From Nocardia speluncae NBRC 108251 (lineage in GTDB: Bacteria > Actinomycetota > Actinomycetes > Mycobacteriales > Mycobacteriaceae), in assembly GCF_001613245.1 (NCBI RefSeq), contig NZ_BDBZ01000004.1, positions 105,924 through 169,923 on the forward strand: DNA of 64,000 bases. The letters run 5' to 3'. This document shows positions 27,696 to 40,401 of the stretch, in pieces (within the stretch, counting starts at the first letter, position 1; each line of letters opens with the position of its first letter). The translations under genes and the position numbers were made by a program. The notes below the pieces were generated by a model. It was not told the DNA's origin. It saw nothing but the letters and a program-made list of their open reading frames with translations, and made no database searches.

Positions 27696-28387
27696 TTTAC
27701 CGTGACCAGACTGGGACTCGAGACGTCGAACACGGATCCCGGACGCGTCAGCAGCGGTAACACCACCGCCGATTTGCGTTCGCCGTCCTCGCTGCTGCCC
27801 CACAGTACAGTGCGACCGTCGCGCAGTGTCAGCGAAATATCCGAGACGGTTTCGGCATGCACACTGTCCACCTGCGCCGTCAATTCCGGTGGCAGCACTC
27901 TCACCACGGAAACCGCCGCCCGAGTGAGTGCATCCGCACTGCCCGGTTTCTCGGTCTCCAGCTTCGGAACTCCGATCGGCGCAGGCTCGATGGCGTACTC
28001 GATCCCGTCCGCGTCGAGCAGATGCGCCCCCTCGGCGGTGTCGTAGTACAGCACCGGAGTTCGCGGCTCGATCCGTACCCGCACCGTCGACGGCAGCACC
28101 CGCTGTACGCGCGCACTGCGCACCTTCGGAATACTCGCCACCCGCTGAGCCATTGCGGCGGTATCGATCCGCAGAATCGATCCCCGGTCCGGAATCTGCA
28201 GCAGTTCGCGGACCTGGTCTTCGGGGATCGCACCCGCCGCCCCTTCGATGCGCACCTCGCGTACCGACAGCATCGGCGAGAACCACGCCAGCGCGGCGAA
28301 TGTGATCACCAGCGCTACCGCGGGCACCGCCCACAACCGGAAACGCCGTGACCCGAGCATCCCGAATCGCCGCGTCCCCGACCGCAC
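27692..28387 (-). CDS. ftsQ: Cell division protein FtsQ
   Basis: Bitopic divisome protein linking early and late division proteins. A basic N-terminus precedes a transmembrane helix (about residues 18-38), the POTRA domain beginning LSVREVRIEGAAGAIPEDQVRELL and a beta domain ending in LVTVK. The 231-aa length is typical. The GTG start at 28387 lies 6 nt after the murC stop. The cytoplasmic tail is short compared with mycobacterial FtsQ. Confidence 0.93.
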   Translation of the reverse strand: MRSGTRRFGMLGSRRFRLWAVPAVALVITFAALAWFSPMLSVREVRIEGAAGAIPEDQVRELLQIPDRGSILRIDTAAMAQRVASIPKVRSARVQRVLPSTVRVRIEPRTPVLYYDTAEGAHLLDADGIEYAIEPAPIGVPKLETEKPGSADALTRAAVSVVRVLPPELTAQVDSVHAETVSDISLTLRDGRTVLWGSSEDGERKSAVVLPLLTRPGSVFDVSSPSLVTVK

Positions 28388-28393
28388 TCCGCG

Positions 28394-29905
28394 TCACCGC
28401 CCGTACTGCGGACGCGCGCGTAGTCCGTCCAGGATCTGGCTGCCGAGCATGGTGACATCCCCGGCGCCCATCGTGATCACCACATCGCCGGGCTGAGCCA
28501 ATCCGGCCACCTGCCGGCCGACCCGCGACATATCCGGCTGGTAGTGCACGGGTTTGCCGACCGACTGGGCGACCAGAGCTCCGTTGACACCGGGTAACGG
28601 CTCTTCCCGGGCGCCGAACACATCCAGCACCACCACCTCGTCGGCCAGATCGAGTGCGGACCCGAATTCGGCTGCGAAAGTCGCGGTGCGGCTGTACAGG
28701 TGCGGCTGAAAGACCACGATCACCCGGCCGCGGCGCGATCGCGCGCCGTCGCGCGCCTCCTGATCGACAAGCTCCGCCGCGGCGCCGAGCACGGCACGGA
28801 CCTCGGTGGGATGGTGAGCGTAATCGTCGAAAACGCGGACACCGTTCTCCCGGCCCACGAACTGGAACCGGCGATGGACGCCGCCGAAACCTTCCAGCCC
28901 CTGGATGATCTCGTCGATATCGGCGCCCGCCGCCCGCGCGGCCAGCAGCGCGGCCAATGCGTTGAGCGCCATATGGCGGCCGGGTACCGACAGCCGCAGG
29001 GTCCGCGGTGCGGGTTCGCCGCTGAGCTGGAACTGGGCGATACCGCCCACATCCCGCGGTTCCCAGCTGTGCAACCGGACCCCGACCGGGACCGGCGCAT
29101 CGGGCAGGTCACCGGAACCGTAACCGAGGACCCCGACCCCCCGTTCGACCAGCCGCGGCCCGACCCGCTCGGCCAGCGCCCGCGCACCCGGATCGTCCAA
29201 GCACACCACCAGCAGGCCGCCCGCGACGAGCCGGTCGCTGAAATCGTCGAATACCTGCACATAGGCATCGTCGGAGCCGAAGAAGTCGAGGTGGTCGGAT
29301 TCGATATTGGTGACCACGGCGACATCCGGGTCGTACTGCAGCAACGATCCGTCGCTCTCGTCGGCCTCGGCGACGAAGGTATCGCCGCTGCCGTGATGGG
29401 CATTGGTACCCGCCTCGTTGAGCTCACCACCCACCGCGAACGACGGATCGACACCGCAATGCTGGAGCGCGACGATGAGCATGGAGGTGGTGGAGGTTTT
29501 ACCGTGAGTCCCCGAGACCAGCAGGGTGCGATGGCCGCTCATCAACGCGGCGAGGACGGCCGGCCGCAGCAGCACCGGAATATCGCGGCGCCGGGCCTCG
29601 ACCAGTTCGGGGTTGGTCTTCGGGATGGCGGCGTAGGTCGTCACCACCACCGTGGGGCCGCCGGGCAACAGATCCAGGGCACCGGCGTCGTGCCCGATGC
29701 GCACCTGCGCCCCGCGTGCCCGCAGGGCCAGCACACCGCGGCTCTCCTTGGCATCGGAACCGGAAACCGCACCCCCGCGCGACAACAGGATCCGGGCGAT
29801 CCCCGACATGCCGGCGCCACCGATTCCGACCATGTGTACCCGGAGCAGCTCCGGGGGGAGCGTGCCCGGCCCGGCGGGAACCGCCGTCACCTGGTCCTCG
29901 CTCAC
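28394..29905 (-). CDS. murC: UDP-N-acetylmuramate-L-alanine ligase
   Basis: First Mur ligase of peptidoglycan synthesis: adds L-Ala to UDP-MurNAc using ATP in the cytoplasm. The N-terminal nucleotide motif [17 protein letters not shown], the ATP P-loop [12 protein letters not shown] and the C-terminal [12 protein letters not shown] motif mark the three Mur domains in order. 503 aa. The GTG start overlaps the murG stop (GTGA at 29905-29902), so it is translationally coupled. Confidence 0.97.
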   Translation of the reverse strand: MSEDQVTAVPAGPGTLPPELLRVHMVGIGGAGMSGIARILLSRGGAVSGSDAKESRGVLALRARGAQVRIGHDAGALDLLPGGPTVVVTTYAAIPKTNPELVEARRRDIPVLLRPAVLAALMSGHRTLLVSGTHGKTSTTSMLIVALQHCGVDPSFAVGGELNEAGTNAHHGSGDTFVAEADESDGSLLQYDPDVAVVTNIESDHLDFFGSDDAYVQVFDDFSDRLVAGGLLVVCLDDPGARALAERVGPRLVERGVGVLGYGSGDLPDAPVPVGVRLHSWEPRDVGGIAQFQLSGEPAPRTLRLSVPGRHMALNALAALLAARAAGADIDEIIQGLEGFGGVHRRFQFVGRENGVRVFDDYAHHPTEVRAVLGAAAELVDQEARDGARSRRGRVIVVFQPHLYSRTATFAAEFGSALDLADEVVVLDVFGAREEPLPGVNGALVAQSVGKPVHYQPDMSRVGRQVAGLAQPGDVVITMGAGDVTMLGSQILDGLRARPQYGR

Positions 29906-31077
29906 CGGCCCGCCGCCCGCAGCACGATCCGCGCGACCTCGTCGGCGGCGTCGCGGTGACCGGCACCGGCGGCGGCGCGGCCCATCTCGGCAATGCGTGC
30001 TGGATCCGTGAGCAGCGGTATCACCTCATCGATCACATACTTCGCGGACAGTTCGGGGTCCCCGATGATTCTGCCACCACCGGCGGCGACAACGGGCCGG
30101 GCATTGAGTTCTTGTTCGCCGTTTCCGTGTGGTAGCGGCACATACACCGCGGGCAGGCCCACCGCCGACACTTCGGCAACGGTCATCGCGCCGCTACGGC
30201 AGACCACTGCGTCGGCCGCCGCGTAGGCCAGATCCATCCGCGAAAGATAGGGCACCGCGACGTAAGGAGCGCGAGGATCCGGGGCCGGCACCGCGAGGGT
30301 GTTCTTCGGACCGTGCGCGTGCAGAACCGAGATACCGGCCGCGGCCAGTTGCGGCGCGGCGCCGGAGATCGCGTCGTTGATCGACCGCGCGCCCTGCGAC
30401 CCGCCGAACACCAGCAGCACCGGGCCCTCCGCGGGCAAGCCGAAATGGTCACGGGCCTGCGCCCGCAGTCCGGCCCGGTCCAACGAGGTGATCGCCGAAC
30501 GCACCGGTATCCCGACGACGTCCGCGTCCAGGCCCGAATCCGGGACCGCCGCGAGTACCCGCGCGGCACGGCGAGCGCCGACCTTGTTCGCGATACCGGC
30601 CTTGGCATTGGCCTCGTGCACCACGACCGGCACCGCACGCCGGCGGCGCAGCACACCGGGCCCGGCAGCCAGATACGCCGGTAGCGCGACGTAGCCGCCG
30701 AACCCGACGATCACATCGGCGCCGGCCGCGTCGATGATCTCCCTGGTACGCGCTACCGAGGCTCGGACCCGGCCCGGCAGCCGCAGCAGATCCATACTCG
30801 GTTTCCGCGGTAGCGGCACCGGCGGGATCAGCTCGAGCGGATAGCCGCGTTCGGGGACCAGCGTCGTTTCCAGACCGCGCTGGGTGCCCAGCGCGGTCAC
30901 CCGAATGCCCGGGGCCAGCCGGCGCAGCGCATCGGCCACGGCCAGGGCCGGTTCGATATGTCCTGCAGTGCCGCCACCGGCGACGATCACCGATATCCCG
31001 TCCGCATGCGGTGCCGGACCCTCTCGGCCCGCATCCGGCCGGTTCGAATCCTCGTAGGCGGACTGAGCTGCGCTCAC
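29902..31077 (-). CDS. murG: UDP-GlcNAc: undecaprenyl-PP-MurNAc-pentapeptide transferase
   Basis: Converts lipid I to lipid II on the inner membrane face. The N-terminal glycine-rich loop [17 protein letters not shown] and the second loop [11 protein letters not shown] are the two donor/acceptor sites of the GT-B fold; [31 protein letters not shown] is the family signature. About 26 polar residues precede the first strand. 391 aa. The GTG start overlaps the ftsW stop (GTGA, 31077-31074) and its stop overlaps murC. Confidence 0.96.
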   Translation of the reverse strand: MSAAQSAYEDSNRPDAGREGPAPHADGISVIVAGGGTAGHIEPALAVADALRRLAPGIRVTALGTQRGLETTLVPERGYPLELIPPVPLPRKPSMDLLRLPGRVRASVARTREIIDAAGADVIVGFGGYVALPAYLAAGPGVLRRRRAVPVVVHEANAKAGIANKVGARRAARVLAAVPDSGLDADVVGIPVRSAITSLDRAGLRAQARDHFGLPAEGPVLLVFGGSQGARSINDAISGAAPQLAAAGISVLHAHGPKNTLAVPAPDPRAPYVAVPYLSRMDLAYAAADAVVCRSGAMTVAEVSAVGLPAVYVPLPHGNGEQELNARPVVAAGGGRIIGDPELSAKYVIDEVIPLLTDPARIAEMGRAAAGAGHRDAADEVARIVLRAAGR

Positions 31078-32507
31078 CTGTACTTTCCCCGTTCTCGTCC
31101 GTGTGTCACCGAATAACTGGGTTCCCAGGCCCGCGTCGCCCGCAGCGTATCGGTACCGCGACTGTTGGCTCGGGTACGGGTACGCGGGCGGTCCCCGTCG
31201 CGCGGGGTAGCTCGGGCGGGTGATTTATCGCCCGCGGCCGGCGTACCCGAACGCGAGCGGGGCGGGTGGTAGATCTCCGGTTTGGGCAGGCGCAGCAGCC
31301 GGCTCACCCGGCCGTCCTGCCCCGCGTGCAGGGCCGCCACCGCCTCGGGTTCGTGCCGGGCAGCGTTGGCGATGATGCCGAACATCAGCAGGGTCAGCGC
31401 CAGGGACGAACCACCGGCCGAAACCAGCGGCAGCTGCAGCCCGGTCACCGGCAGCAGGCCGACCACGTACCCGATGTTGATGAGCGCCTGGCCGGTGATC
31501 CAGGTGGTGGCGGTGGCAGTGAGCAACCGCAGGAAGGGGTCCACCGAACGCGCCGCGATCCGCAGACCGGTGTAGACGAACAGCGCGAACAGACCCAGTA
31601 CCAGGGCGCACCCCAGGAAACCCAGCTCCTCACCGATGATGGCGAAGATGAAGTCGTTGTGTGAGTTGGGTAGATAGCTCCATTTGGCCCGGCTCTGTCC
31701 CAGCCCGCGACCCCACAGCCCGCCGTCGGCGAGCGAGTACGTCGCCTGGCGGGCCTGGTAGTTGATGCCCTGCGGATCGTCACCGGGGTTGAAGAATGCC
31801 CGCATCCGGTCCGAGCGGTAACCCGCCGACAGCGCCAGTACCAGGGCGGCGATGGCCCCGGAGGCGAGGATCGCCAGGAACAGCCGCAACGGCAGGCCGC
31901 CGAACCACAGCAGCGCCAGCAGGACGATGCCCATGGCGATGGTGGTGGACAAGTTCGGCTGCAGCACGATCAGCAGGCAGACCAGCAGCCCGGCGGGCAC
32001 CAGTGGGACCAGCAGGTTCTTGAGGCCGCCGGGATCGTTGGCGGCCCGCGCCGCCGCTCGGCGCGAGACCAGCAGGTGGGCGCCCCAGACCACGAAAGTC
32101 ACCTTCACGACCTCGGAGGGCTGGATCGAGAACAGGCCCAGGTCGATCCAGCGGCGCGCGCCGTTGACGGTACTGCCCACCCCGGGAATCAGCACCAGCG
32201 CCAGTAGCAGCACCGATATCGCGAACAGCGGAAACGACACCTGCCGTAGCCGGCGCAGCGGGATCCGCAGGGCCACGTAGAACAGCACCGCGCCGATCAG
32301 CGCGTACATGGCCTGCTGCACGAAAAGCGCATACGCCGATCTGCCGTCGGCGTAGGACTCCACGCTCGACGCCGACAACACCATCACCAGGCCCAGCACG
32401 GTGAGCAGGGTGGCTATGGTGACCACCAGGTGGAACGAGGCGAGCGGCCGCGCCAGCCAGGCGCCGAACCGGCCGACCTGCACCTGTCGCGTACCGCGCG
32501 GTCTCAT
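31074..32507 (-). CDS. ftsW: SEDS peptidoglycan glycosyltransferase FtsW
   Basis: Septal glycan polymerase partnered with FtsI. About ten membrane helices, with the SEDS landmarks [20 protein letters not shown], the [19 protein letters not shown] loop and the C-terminal [20 protein letters not shown] Pro/Arg/Thr-rich cytoplasmic tail of about 75 residues follows, as in mycobacterial FtsW. 477 aa. It overlaps murD (ATGA at 32507-32504) and murG (GTGA). Confidence 0.96.
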   Translation of the reverse strand: MRPRGTRQVQVGRFGAWLARPLASFHLVVTIATLLTVLGLVMVLSASSVESYADGRSAYALFVQQAMYALIGAVLFYVALRIPLRRLRQVSFPLFAISVLLLALVLIPGVGSTVNGARRWIDLGLFSIQPSEVVKVTFVVWGAHLLVSRRAAARAANDPGGLKNLLVPLVPAGLLVCLLIVLQPNLSTTIAMGIVLLALLWFGGLPLRLFLAILASGAIAALVLALSAGYRSDRMRAFFNPGDDPQGINYQARQATYSLADGGLWGRGLGQSRAKWSYLPNSHNDFIFAIIGEELGFLGCALVLGLFALFVYTGLRIAARSVDPFLRLLTATATTWITGQALINIGYVVGLLPVTGLQLPLVSAGGSSLALTLLMFGIIANAARHEPEAVAALHAGQDGRVSRLLRLPKPEIYHPPRSRSGTPAAGDKSPARATPRDGDRPRTRTRANSRGTDTLRATRAWEPSYSVTHGRERGKYR

Positions 32508-34012
32508 AATCGCCGCCCGAGATCCTCGTCCTTCAACTCCTCGACCGCGCCGGCGAAACTGCGGCCCCGGTGGGTGTAATCGGTGAACATATCGAGCGAA
32601 GCCGCGGCCGGTGCCAGCAGCACCGTATCGCCCGGCCCGGCGAACTCCGCCGCCGCACGCACCGCGCGGGCCATGACCGCGTCGGCGATATCGGAATCCG
32701 GCCTACCGGTGATCGCTTCGTTCATGAGGGCCTGACCCATGCCGGAATGGTCTCGCGTATCCAGCTCCAGGACGGGGACTTCCGGCGCGTGTCGCGCCAG
32801 CGCTGCCGCGATCACCGGAGCGTCCATACCGAACAACACCACGGCGACCAGCCGCCCGGCTACCTCCTCCACCAGATCCTCGACAGCGGCACCCTTCAGC
32901 TGACCACCGGCCAGCCAGATCACGTGCTGGTGACCCAGGATCGACGAACGCGCGGCATGCGGGTTGGTGGCCTTGGAATCGTCGACGAACTCGACACCGC
33001 CCAGCTCCCGTACCAGCGCCGACCGATGCGGGCCGACCTTGTGCGCCACCAGCCCCTCGCGAACGAACTGCGGCGCCACATCGATCGCCCGGGTGAGCGA
33101 GGCTGCGGCCAGCGCATCGGCGATACCGGCCGGGCCGGGCGGACTGATCTCCTTGGCCTCGGCCAGGATCGCCGCCTTGGTGAACGCACGGTCGAGGAGT
33201 TTGCCGTCGACCACGCCGAGTTCACCGTCGGCGGGCACACCGATACGGAACCCGATGGTGCGGCGTGCCTTGGACCGGCGGGCCAGCCCCGCGGCGATCG
33301 GATCGTCGAGTCCGACGACCCCGATCCTGCCCAGCAGGGCCCGCGCCTTGGCCGCGGCGTACGCGTCGAGTCCGCCGTGCCAGTCCAGATGGTCTTCGGC
33401 CACGTTCAGCACCACACCGGCCTCCGGCCGCACCGAGGGCGCCCAGTGCAGCTGGAACGAGGACAGTTCCACCGCCAGCACCTGGGGACCCGGGCTGCGG
33501 CGCAATGCGTCCAGAATGGGCAGACCGATATTCCCGCAGGCCACACTGGGGATACCTGCGGCCCGCAGTATGGAGTGGGTCATCGCGGTGGTGGTGGTTT
33601 TGCCGTTGGTTCCGGTGATCACCAGCCATTTCCGTACCGGGCCGTAGAGCCGAGCCTGGTCGACCCACCAGGCGAACTCCACATCGCCCCAGACCGGTAT
33701 TCCTTCGGCCACCGCCGAGGCCAGTACGGGTGAATCCGGCCGCCAGCCCGGGCTGGTGATCACCAGCGCGAACCTCGACCAGTCGGTGTTCTCCAATTCG
33801 GGGGCCGGGGCGATATCGAGTCCCAGTTCGGCCGCCTCCGCCAGTGCGCGTGGGCCGTTGTCGGTGACGACGGGCCGGGCACCGATATCGCGCAGCGGGG
33901 CGATCAGCGAACGACCCGAAACTCCCCACCCGGCGACCAGAACGTCCCGGCCGCGCAAGAATTCCAGCATGGGCCCCGGCGAACGCAGGGCCCGCGGTGC
34001 ATGATCCTCCAT
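32504..34012 (-). CDS. murD: UDP-N-acetylmuramoylalanine-D-glutamate ligase
   Basis: Adds D-Glu to UDP-MurNAc-L-Ala. N-terminal [12 protein letters not shown], the P-loop [13 protein letters not shown] and the C-terminal [22 protein letters not shown] are diagnostic of MurD. 502 aa, normal. The ATG at 34012 lies 7 nt past the mraY stop. The C-terminus overlaps the ftsW start. Confidence 0.96.
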   Translation of the reverse strand: MEDHAPRALRSPGPMLEFLRGRDVLVAGWGVSGRSLIAPLRDIGARPVVTDNGPRALAEAAELGLDIAPAPELENTDWSRFALVITSPGWRPDSPVLASAVAEGIPVWGDVEFAWWVDQARLYGPVRKWLVITGTNGKTTTTAMTHSILRAAGIPSVACGNIGLPILDALRRSPGPQVLAVELSSFQLHWAPSVRPEAGVVLNVAEDHLDWHGGLDAYAAAKARALLGRIGVVGLDDPIAAGLARRSKARRTIGFRIGVPADGELGVVDGKLLDRAFTKAAILAEAKEISPPGPAGIADALAAASLTRAIDVAPQFVREGLVAHKVGPHRSALVRELGGVEFVDDSKATNPHAARSSILGHQHVIWLAGGQLKGAAVEDLVEEVAGRLVAVVLFGMDAPVIAAALARHAPEVPVLELDTRDHSGMGQALMNEAITGRPDSDIADAVMARAVRAAAEFAGPGDTVLLAPAAASLDMFTDYTHRGRSFAGAVEELKDEDLGRRL

Positions 34013-34019
34013 CGTCAGC

Positions 34020-35096
34020 TCACCCGACCGCCGAGAGATATTCGCTGTAGAACAACGCGAGTCCGGCCGCCGAGGCCATCGCGGCCAGCAACCAGAACCT
34101 GATGATCACCGTGGTCTCCGCCCATTTGCTCAATTCGAAATGATGATGGAACGGCGCCATCTTGAACAGCCGGTTGCGGGTGGTGCGGAAGACCGCGATC
34201 TGCAGCGCCACCGACGCCGCCTCGGCAACGAACAGCGCGCCGATAACGACCATCAGCAGTTCGGTGCGAGTGGTGACCGAAATACCGGCGAGCAGACCAC
34301 CGAGCGCCAGCGAACCGGTATCGCCCATGAAGATCTTGGCGGGCGCGGCGTTCCACCACAGGAATCCGATACACGCCGCCGTGCCGGCGGCGCAGACCAG
34401 TGCCAGATCCAGCGGGTCACGCACGTTGTAGCAGCCGGTCTCGGGTTTGGTCTCGCACGAGTGGTAGTACTGCCAGAACGTGATGACCACGTAGCCGCCG
34501 AGCACCAGGCTCATCGACCCGGCGGCCAGGCCGTCCAGGCCGTCGGTGAGGTTCACCGCATTCGACCAGGCCACGACGATGAAACAGATGAAGGCCAGGA
34601 ACACCACCACGCTCATGGTGACGGTGTTGATATCGCGCACGTACGACAGCTGCTGGCCGGCCGGGGTGAGCCCGTTGCCACCCGGGAACTGCAGAGCCAG
34701 CACGCCGAACACGACCGCGGCGGTGACCTGTCCCAGGTACTTACCGGCCGCCGTGAGCCCGAGATTGCGGCCCTTGCGGAGCTTGATGAAATCGTCGATG
34801 AATCCGACCACGCCCAGCGCTGTGGCCAGGCCCAGCACCAGTAGTGCGGAAGCGGTGGGCCCCTCGGCGTCATAGCCGATTCCGATCAAATGCGAACCCA
34901 GGTACCCGGCCCACATACCGATGATGATCGCGACCCCACCCATCGTGGGGGTGCCCCGCTTGGACTGGTGGCTGGCCGGTCCGTCGACCCGGATCTCCTG
35001 CCCGAAGCCACGCCGGGCGAATATCCGGATCAGCAGCGGGGTCAACAGGATCGACACCGTCAGCGCAATCGCCGCCGCGAACAAGATCTGTCTCAA
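34020..35096 (-). CDS. mraY: Phospho-MurNAc-pentapeptide translocase
   Basis: Makes lipid I by moving phospho-MurNAc-pentapeptide onto undecaprenyl phosphate. About ten membrane helices with the family motifs [24 protein letters not shown] and [15 protein letters not shown]. 358 aa. The start is TTG at 35096, which overlaps the murF stop (TTGA, 35096-35093); no other start keeps the first helix, so this uncommon start codon is well supported. Confidence 0.96.
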   Translation of the reverse strand: MRQILFAAAIALTVSILLTPLLIRIFARRGFGQEIRVDGPASHQSKRGTPTMGGVAIIIGMWAGYLGSHLIGIGYDAEGPTASALLVLGLATALGVVGFIDDFIKLRKGRNLGLTAAGKYLGQVTAAVVFGVLALQFPGGNGLTPAGQQLSYVRDINTVTMSVVVFLAFICFIVVAWSNAVNLTDGLDGLAAGSMSLVLGGYVVITFWQYYHSCETKPETGCYNVRDPLDLALVCAAGTAACIGFLWWNAAPAKIFMGDTGSLALGGLLAGISVTTRTELLMVVIGALFVAEAASVALQIAVFRTTRNRLFKMAPFHHHFELSKWAETTVIIRFWLLAAMASAAGLALFYSEYLSAVG

Positions 35097-36703
35097 CGCA
35101 CTGCCTCCGTGCCTGCCCCATCGGCGGTCGAGCTGCCCGGCGCCGGCGTAGCGGCACCCGCGTCATTGCTTGCCGCCGTCAGCAGCTCCTCGGCCACCGC
35201 CCACAATCCGACCGACTGCGATGCTTTCACCAGCACCACATCACCCGCTTCGACTTCGGCATCGAGCAACTGCACGGCCGCTTCGATATCCGGGACGAGC
35301 ACCGACTCCTCACCCCATGAGCCTTCCATGACCGCTCCCTGGTGCATGCCCCGGGAGGGCCGTCCGGTACCGACCACGATCAGCCGGTCCACATCCAGGC
35401 GGACCGCCAGGCGACCGATACCGTCATGTTCGACCACCGATTCCGGCCCCAATTCGGCCATCTCCCCGAGCACCGCCCAGCTGCGGCGCGGTGCATCCCC
35501 CGACCGGGCCATGGTGACCAGCGCTTTGAGCGCGGCACGCATGGAATCGGGGTTGGCGTTGTAGGAATCGTTGATCACCGTGACCCCGGCGGCACTGGTG
35601 CGCACATCCATCCGGCGCGCCGAGACCGCGCGGGCCCCGGCCAGCGCGGCCGCGAGAGTATCGAGATCGGCGCCGCATTCCAGCGCCACCGCGGCCGCCG
35701 ACAGTGCATTGCCCACCTGGTGTTCGCCGTGGACGGCCAGGGTGATGTCGCGGTCGCCCTGCGGGGTATGCAGCGTGAACGAGGCGCGGGCCTGCTCGTC
35801 GAGCGTGATTCCCGCCGCCCGGACCTGCGCCCCGGCGGCCTGCCCGACCATCAGCACCCGCGCCGAAGTCCGCGTGGCCATTGCACCGACCTGTGGATCG
35901 TCGGCGTTGAGAACGGCCAGACCGGTGTCGGGCAGCGCCTCCACGAGCTCACCCTTGGTCGCGGCGATCGCCTCCCGGCTACCGAATTCGCCGAGATGGG
36001 CGGTACCGACATTGAGCACCACACCGATGCTCGGGGGCGCCACCCGGGCGAGCGCGGCGATATGGCCGGGCCCGCGGGCCGACATCTCCAGCACCAGAAA
36101 CCGGGTATCCGGTCCGGCGCGCAGCGCAGTCCACGGATGCCCGAGTTCGTTGTTGAACGATCCCGGCGGGGCCACCACCGGACCGAGCGGAGCCAGCACC
36201 GACGCCAGCAGATCCTTCGTCGAGGTCTTCCCCGAAGAACCGGTGACACCGATGACCGTCAACCCACCCGCGGCGACCAACCGTCGCACGTGGGCCGCGG
36301 CCAGCATCGCCAGCGCGGTCAATACGGCGGCCCCGGAACCGTCGGAATCATGTTCGAGGGCAAGCGCATTGGTCGAGGCGGCGGACGACGACGGGACGAC
36401 GACGGCCGGGACACCGACCGGCCGGGCAGCAAGCACCGCCACGGCGCCCGCCGCGAGCGCGGTCGCCGCGAAATCGTGGCCGTCGACCTGTTCCCCGGGC
36501 AAAGCGATGAACAGACCGCCGGAGCCGATGCGACGCGAATCGAATTCGACCGAACCGGTAACCATTGCCTCGGGATCGTCCACATCGTGGAGCTCACCGC
36601 CCACGATCTCGGCGATTTCCCGCAATGTGAATCCTGCCCGGGCCGGCTGGGACGGACTGTCCGCCGTGTGAGTGTCCGGTGACTCGGTGGGTTCCTGGTT
36701 CAC
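35093..36703 (-). CDS. murF: UDP-MurNAc-tripeptide-D-alanyl-D-alanine ligase
   Basis: Adds D-Ala-D-Ala to complete the pentapeptide. The P-loop is [14 protein letters not shown], then [14 protein letters not shown], and [17 protein letters not shown] in the C-terminal domain. 536 aa with about 25 extra polar residues at the N-terminus. The GTG at 36703 overlaps the stop of a 30-codon frame that begins on the murE stop, and its own ribosome-binding site is weak. Confidence 0.95.
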   Translation of the reverse strand: MNQEPTESPDTHTADSPSQPARAGFTLREIAEIVGGELHDVDDPEAMVTGSVEFDSRRIGSGGLFIALPGEQVDGHDFAATALAAGAVAVLAARPVGVPAVVVPSSSAASTNALALEHDSDGSGAAVLTALAMLAAAHVRRLVAAGGLTVIGVTGSSGKTSTKDLLASVLAPLGPVVAPPGSFNNELGHPWTALRAGPDTRFLVLEMSARGPGHIAALARVAPPSIGVVLNVGTAHLGEFGSREAIAATKGELVEALPDTGLAVLNADDPQVGAMATRTSARVLMVGQAAGAQVRAAGITLDEQARASFTLHTPQGDRDITLAVHGEHQVGNALSAAAVALECGADLDTLAAALAGARAVSARRMDVRTSAAGVTVINDSYNANPDSMRAALKALVTMARSGDAPRRSWAVLGEMAELGPESVVEHDGIGRLAVRLDVDRLIVVGTGRPSRGMHQGAVMEGSWGEESVLVPDIEAAVQLLDAEVEAGDVVLVKASQSVGLWAVAEELLTAASNDAGAATPAPGSSTADGAGTEAVR

Positions 36704-36792
36704 CGGCCACCGCCGGAAACGATCTCGGTTCTACGCGGTCTCCACCGGTAGCCGGCTCCGCGTACGCCGCGCCGCGAGGTGATGTCGATCAT
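36700..36792 (-). CDS. 30-aa bridging frame between murE and murF
   Basis: An ATG on the murE stop (ATGA, 36792-36789) opens a 30-codon frame that ends on the murF start (GTGA, 36703-36700), covering the 85-bp gap exactly. It begins [12 protein letters not shown]. murF lacks a convincing Shine-Dalgarno, so reinitiation through this frame is plausible. No protein family is suggested. Confidence 0.35.
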   Translation of the reverse strand: MIDITSRRGVRGAGYRWRPRRTEIVSGGGR

Positions 36793-38375
36793 GGAATCGT
36801 CAAGTCCTCCGCATTCGCACCCTGCGGACGGGTCGACGCGATCGCCGCGGTGAGCGCCGCCCTGTCGTCGAACGGATATTTCACGCCCTGGATCTCCTGT
36901 CCAACTTCGTGTCCCTTACCAGCCACCAGCACCACATCGCCGGCGTGCGCCCAGGTCACGGCGGCCTCGATAGCCGCCGTCCGGTCGCCGATATCACGCA
37001 CTTCGCCGCGCTGTTCGGCGGGCACACTGTGCGCCCCCGCCACCAGCGCCGCCCGGACCGCGGCCGGATCCTCACTGCGCGGATTGTCGTCGGTGACAAT
37101 CAGCAGATCTGCGCCGCGCGCCGCGGCCGCACCCATCAGTCCACGTTTGCCGGTATCACGATCGCCACCGGCACCCACCACCACCGCCAACCGGCCCGCG
37201 CCGCCCGCAGCGGCCAGATGGGCGCGCAGGGTCGCGATCACCGATTCCACCGCGGCGGGTTTATGCGCATAGTCCACCAGGGCCAGGAACCCCTGGCCCT
37301 GATCCACCCGCTGCATCCGGCCCGGTACGTCCACGGTGGCCAGCGCGGGCGCGGCAGTGGCCGGATCGACGCCCGCTGCCGCGCACACCGCAAGAGCGAG
37401 CAACCCGTTGGCGACGTTGTAGTCACCGGGCAGCCGCAACCGCACCACCCGCTCCCCCATGGGGCCGACCGCGGTGAATTCCTGTTCACCGCCGTGCGCG
37501 CGCGGGGGCCCGGCCACCGACCAGTCCGCCGGGCCGGTCGTACAGACCCGCACCGGCGCGGCCAGGCCGTCGGCCAGCCGGCGGCCCCACGCGTCATCGA
37601 TATTCACCACCGCCGTCCGCGCCGCGACCGGCGAAGCCGGCTCGAACAACCGGCGTTTGGCGGCGAAATAGTCTTCGAAATCGGCGTGGAAATCCAGGTG
37701 GTCCTGCGTCAGGTTGGTGAACGCGCCTACCGCGAATCGCACACCGTCGACCCGGCCCAGTGCCAGCGCGTGACTGGACACCTCCATCACTACCGCGTCC
37801 ACGCCCTGCTCCACCATCAGCGCGAACATGGCGTGCAGCTGCGGCGCTTCGGGGGTGGTGAGCGCGCTGGGCACACGACGACCGCCGATCCGGGTCTCGA
37901 TGGTGCCGATCAGCGCCGTGGAACGGCCCGCGGCGGCAAGCCCGGCCTCCACCAGGTAGGAGGTGGTGGTCTTACCGGAGGTACCGGTGATCCCGACAAT
38001 TACCAGCCGCTCCGACGGATGGCCGTAGATCGCCGCCGACAACTCACCCAGGACAGCGCGCGGATTCTCCCGCACCACGACCGGCACCGGCAGATCACCC
38101 GCCGTCTCGGCGCCCGCAGGATCGGTCAACACCGCGACCGCACCGCGCGCCACCGCATCCGCGGCGAACCGGGCACCGTGCGCGCGCGAACCCGGTAGCG
38201 CAGCGAACAGATCGCCGGGTAACACGGCGTCGGAGCGCTGTTCGATACCGGTGATCCGCAGGTCGGCGGGCACCGCCGGTCCGGGATCGGCGGCGAACGT
38301 TTTCAGCAGGTCGGACAGCGGGGTCGATGGCGGCCGGGCGGGCCGCAGCACATGCTGGCTGGACTGCGCGGGCAC
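36789..38375 (-). CDS. murE: UDP-MurNAc-dipeptide:meso-diaminopimelate ligase
   Basis: Adds the third stem residue. P-loop [14 protein letters not shown], and the DNPR motif in [11 protein letters not shown], which in this family selects meso-diaminopimelate, fitting a chemotype IV wall. 528 aa. GTG at 38375 was chosen: AGAGGA lies about 6 nt upstream and the family N-terminus follows; the frame is open farther upstream but reads as basic non-Mur sequence. Confidence 0.95.
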   Translation of the reverse strand: MPAQSSQHVLRPARPPSTPLSDLLKTFAADPGPAVPADLRITGIEQRSDAVLPGDLFAALPGSRAHGARFAADAVARGAVAVLTDPAGAETAGDLPVPVVVRENPRAVLGELSAAIYGHPSERLVIVGITGTSGKTTTSYLVEAGLAAAGRSTALIGTIETRIGGRRVPSALTTPEAPQLHAMFALMVEQGVDAVVMEVSSHALALGRVDGVRFAVGAFTNLTQDHLDFHADFEDYFAAKRRLFEPASPVAARTAVVNIDDAWGRRLADGLAAPVRVCTTGPADWSVAGPPRAHGGEQEFTAVGPMGERVVRLRLPGDYNVANGLLALAVCAAAGVDPATAAPALATVDVPGRMQRVDQGQGFLALVDYAHKPAAVESVIATLRAHLAAAGGAGRLAVVVGAGGDRDTGKRGLMGAAAARGADLLIVTDDNPRSEDPAAVRAALVAGAHSVPAEQRGEVRDIGDRTAAIEAAVTWAHAGDVVLVAGKGHEVGQEIQGVKYPFDDRAALTAAIASTRPQGANAEDLTIP

Positions 38376-38466
38376 GGGGTTCCTCTCTGCATGATGAAGC
38401 GCGCGGATACGACGACGAGTCAGGTTACCGACGCCGCGTCCGGTCCGGGTAAGCCGGTTCGCCGAA

Positions 38467-40401
38467 TCACGACGCCTGCAGGACGAACTGTTGTTCCGGT
38501 TGCCGCGACGGCGGTATCCGGTCACGCTGCAGCGCCCAGGAAGCGATATCGTGGAACAGCGGTGCCACCGACTGGCCACCGCCGCCGTCGGAGCTGCGTT
38601 GCGGCGCGTCCAGCATCAATCCGATCACATACCGGGGGTCGTCCGCAGGCGCGACACCGGCGAAGGTGATCCAGTACGAATCGCTCGAATAGCAGCCACA
38701 ATCCGGATCCACCTGCTGCGCGGTTCCGGTCTTCCCGGCGATCCGGTATCCCTCGACCGCGGCGGCGGCCCCCGTACCGGTCTGTACTCCGGTCGGATCG
38801 TCCTGCACCACCGACTGGAACATCGTCCGTACGGTGCGGGCGGTCTCCGGGCTCACCACCCGCACTCCCTCGGGTGCCGGTTCCTCGGTGCGCGAACCGT
38901 CCGGTGCGACCGTCGCGCGCAGGATACGCGGCGGCACCCGCACCCCGTCGTTCGCAATGGCCTGGTACATACTCGTCATCTGCAGTGTCGTCATCGAAAG
39001 CCCCTGACCGATCGGCAGGTTCGCGAACGTGCCCCCCGACCACTGGTCGCGGGCGGGCAGCAAGCCGGAACTCTCCGCGGGCAGCCCCACGCCGGTCCGC
39101 CGGCCCAGGCCGAATCGGTCGAGCATATCGGCGAACCGGTCCTCCCCGATGCGTTGCGCCAGCATCAGAGTGCCGACGTTGGAGGATTTTCCGAAGATCC
39201 CGGTGGTGGTGTAGGGCTCGACGCCGTGCACCCAAGCGTCACCGACGGTCACCCCCGACATCCGGATCTCGCCGGGAACCTGATGTACCTCGTGCGGATC
39301 GGTGAGGCCGTATTCGACGGCCGCCGCGGCTGTCACCACCTTGTTCACCGAACCCGGTTCGAACGGCCGGGTCACCGAGGGGTTGTCCAGTCCTGCGGGA
39401 TCCCAATGCTCCGGCCCCAGCGCAGGGTTGAACGTATTGTCGTTGGCCATTGCCAGGACCTGGCCGGTTTTGGCGTCCAGAACCACCGCGGACGCCGATT
39501 TCGCGCCCGATCGGTCCTTGGCCTGCTGGATCTGCTGCTGTACGTAGTACTGCAGATACGAGTCGATGGTGAGTTCGACATCATTGCCATCCACCGCGGG
39601 CTGGCGGTCGCGCCAGCTGCCCGGGATAACCGCGCCGTCGGAACCGCGATCGTAGGTATAGGACCCGTCGGTGCCCGCCAGTACCGAATCCAGCGCGCCC
39701 TCCAGACCGACCCGGCCGTGCCCGTCCCATCCGGTGGCGCCGACGATATTCGCCGCGAGCGAGCCACCCGGGTATTCACGCAGGTCCTGCCGTTCCGACC
39801 CGATCTCGGAGAACTGTGCGGTGATGGTGTCGGCCTTGCGGGGATCGACATTGCGGGCCAGGTAGACGAACGGTTCGTCACTGCGCAGTTTGTCCAGCAG
39901 CTCATCCTCTTCGGGCCCGTCCGGGCCGAGCACCTCGTGCACGGTGCGCGCGATCTCTTGCAGGCGCTCATCGGGTTCGGGTGCAGTATCGTCCGCGGCC
40001 CGCGCATCGGCGAGATCCTTGCGAACCCGTACCGGCTGGAAGCTCAACGCTTGGGCGATCACGGTGAGTGCCAGCGATTTCCCGTGCCGGTCGGTGACGG
40101 TTCCGCGGGTGGCGGGTAGGTCCTGGTAGGTGGTCCGTTGTCCGGCTGCCTGCGCGGACAGTGCAGGCGCGGAGATGGTCTGGATCCACAGCAGCTGCAG
40201 GGCCACCACGACCAGCGCGACGAGCATGATCACCCGGCCCACGCCCAGCCGCATCCGCACCGGCCCGTCCTTCTTCGCCCCGGCTCGCGAACGTTTGGGC
40301 CGGGCGGCGGCGGGGGCCGAACGGCCCTTCGCCGAACCCCGTTTCACCGCGGTACGAGACTTCGGCGCGCCGCGCCCGCGTCCCGACCCGCGCGGATTCA
40401 C
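38467..40401 (-). CDS. ftsI: Septal peptidoglycan transpeptidase (PBP3/PbpB)
   Basis: Class B penicillin-binding protein that crosslinks septal wall with FtsW. A basic cytoplasmic tail of about 50 residues, one membrane helix (about 54-76), a pedestal domain (about 95-270) and the transpeptidase domain with the active-site Ser351 in SVNK, SSN at 406-408 and KTG at 557-559. An EDELLDKL stretch lies in the pedestal domain. 644 aa. The GTG start overlaps the stop of the ftsL-like gene (GTGA, 40401-40398). Confidence 0.96.
   Translation of the reverse strand: MNPRGSGRGRGAPKSRTAVKRGSAKGRSAPAAARPKRSRAGAKKDGPVRMRLGVGRVIMLVALVVVALQLLWIQTISAPALSAQAAGQRTTYQDLPATRGTVTDRHGKSLALTVIAQALSFQPVRVRKDLADARAADDTAPEPDERLQEIARTVHEVLGPDGPEEDELLDKLRSDEPFVYLARNVDPRKADTITAQFSEIGSERQDLREYPGGSLAANIVGATGWDGHGRVGLEGALDSVLAGTDGSYTYDRGSDGAVIPGSWRDRQPAVDGNDVELTIDSYLQYYVQQQIQQAKDRSGAKSASAVVLDAKTGQVLAMANDNTFNPALGPEHWDPAGLDNPSVTRPFEPGSVNKVVTAAAAVEYGLTDPHEVHQVPGEIRMSGVTVGDAWVHGVEPYTTTGIFGKSSNVGTLMLAQRIGEDRFADMLDRFGLGRRTGVGLPAESSGLLPARDQWSGGTFANLPIGQGLSMTTLQMTSMYQAIANDGVRVPPRILRATVAPDGSRTEEPAPEGVRVVSPETARTVRTMFQSVVQDDPTGVQTGTGAAAAVEGYRIAGKTGTAQQVDPDCGCYSSDSYWITFAGVAPADDPRYVIGLMLDAPQRSSDGGGGQSVAPLFHDIASWALQRDRIPPSRQPEQQFVLQAS

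Noticed and set aside
38376..38470. Bridging frame between ftsI and murE
   Set aside because: A GTGA overlap exists at the ftsI stop but the frame closes after 16 codons and does not reach murE.
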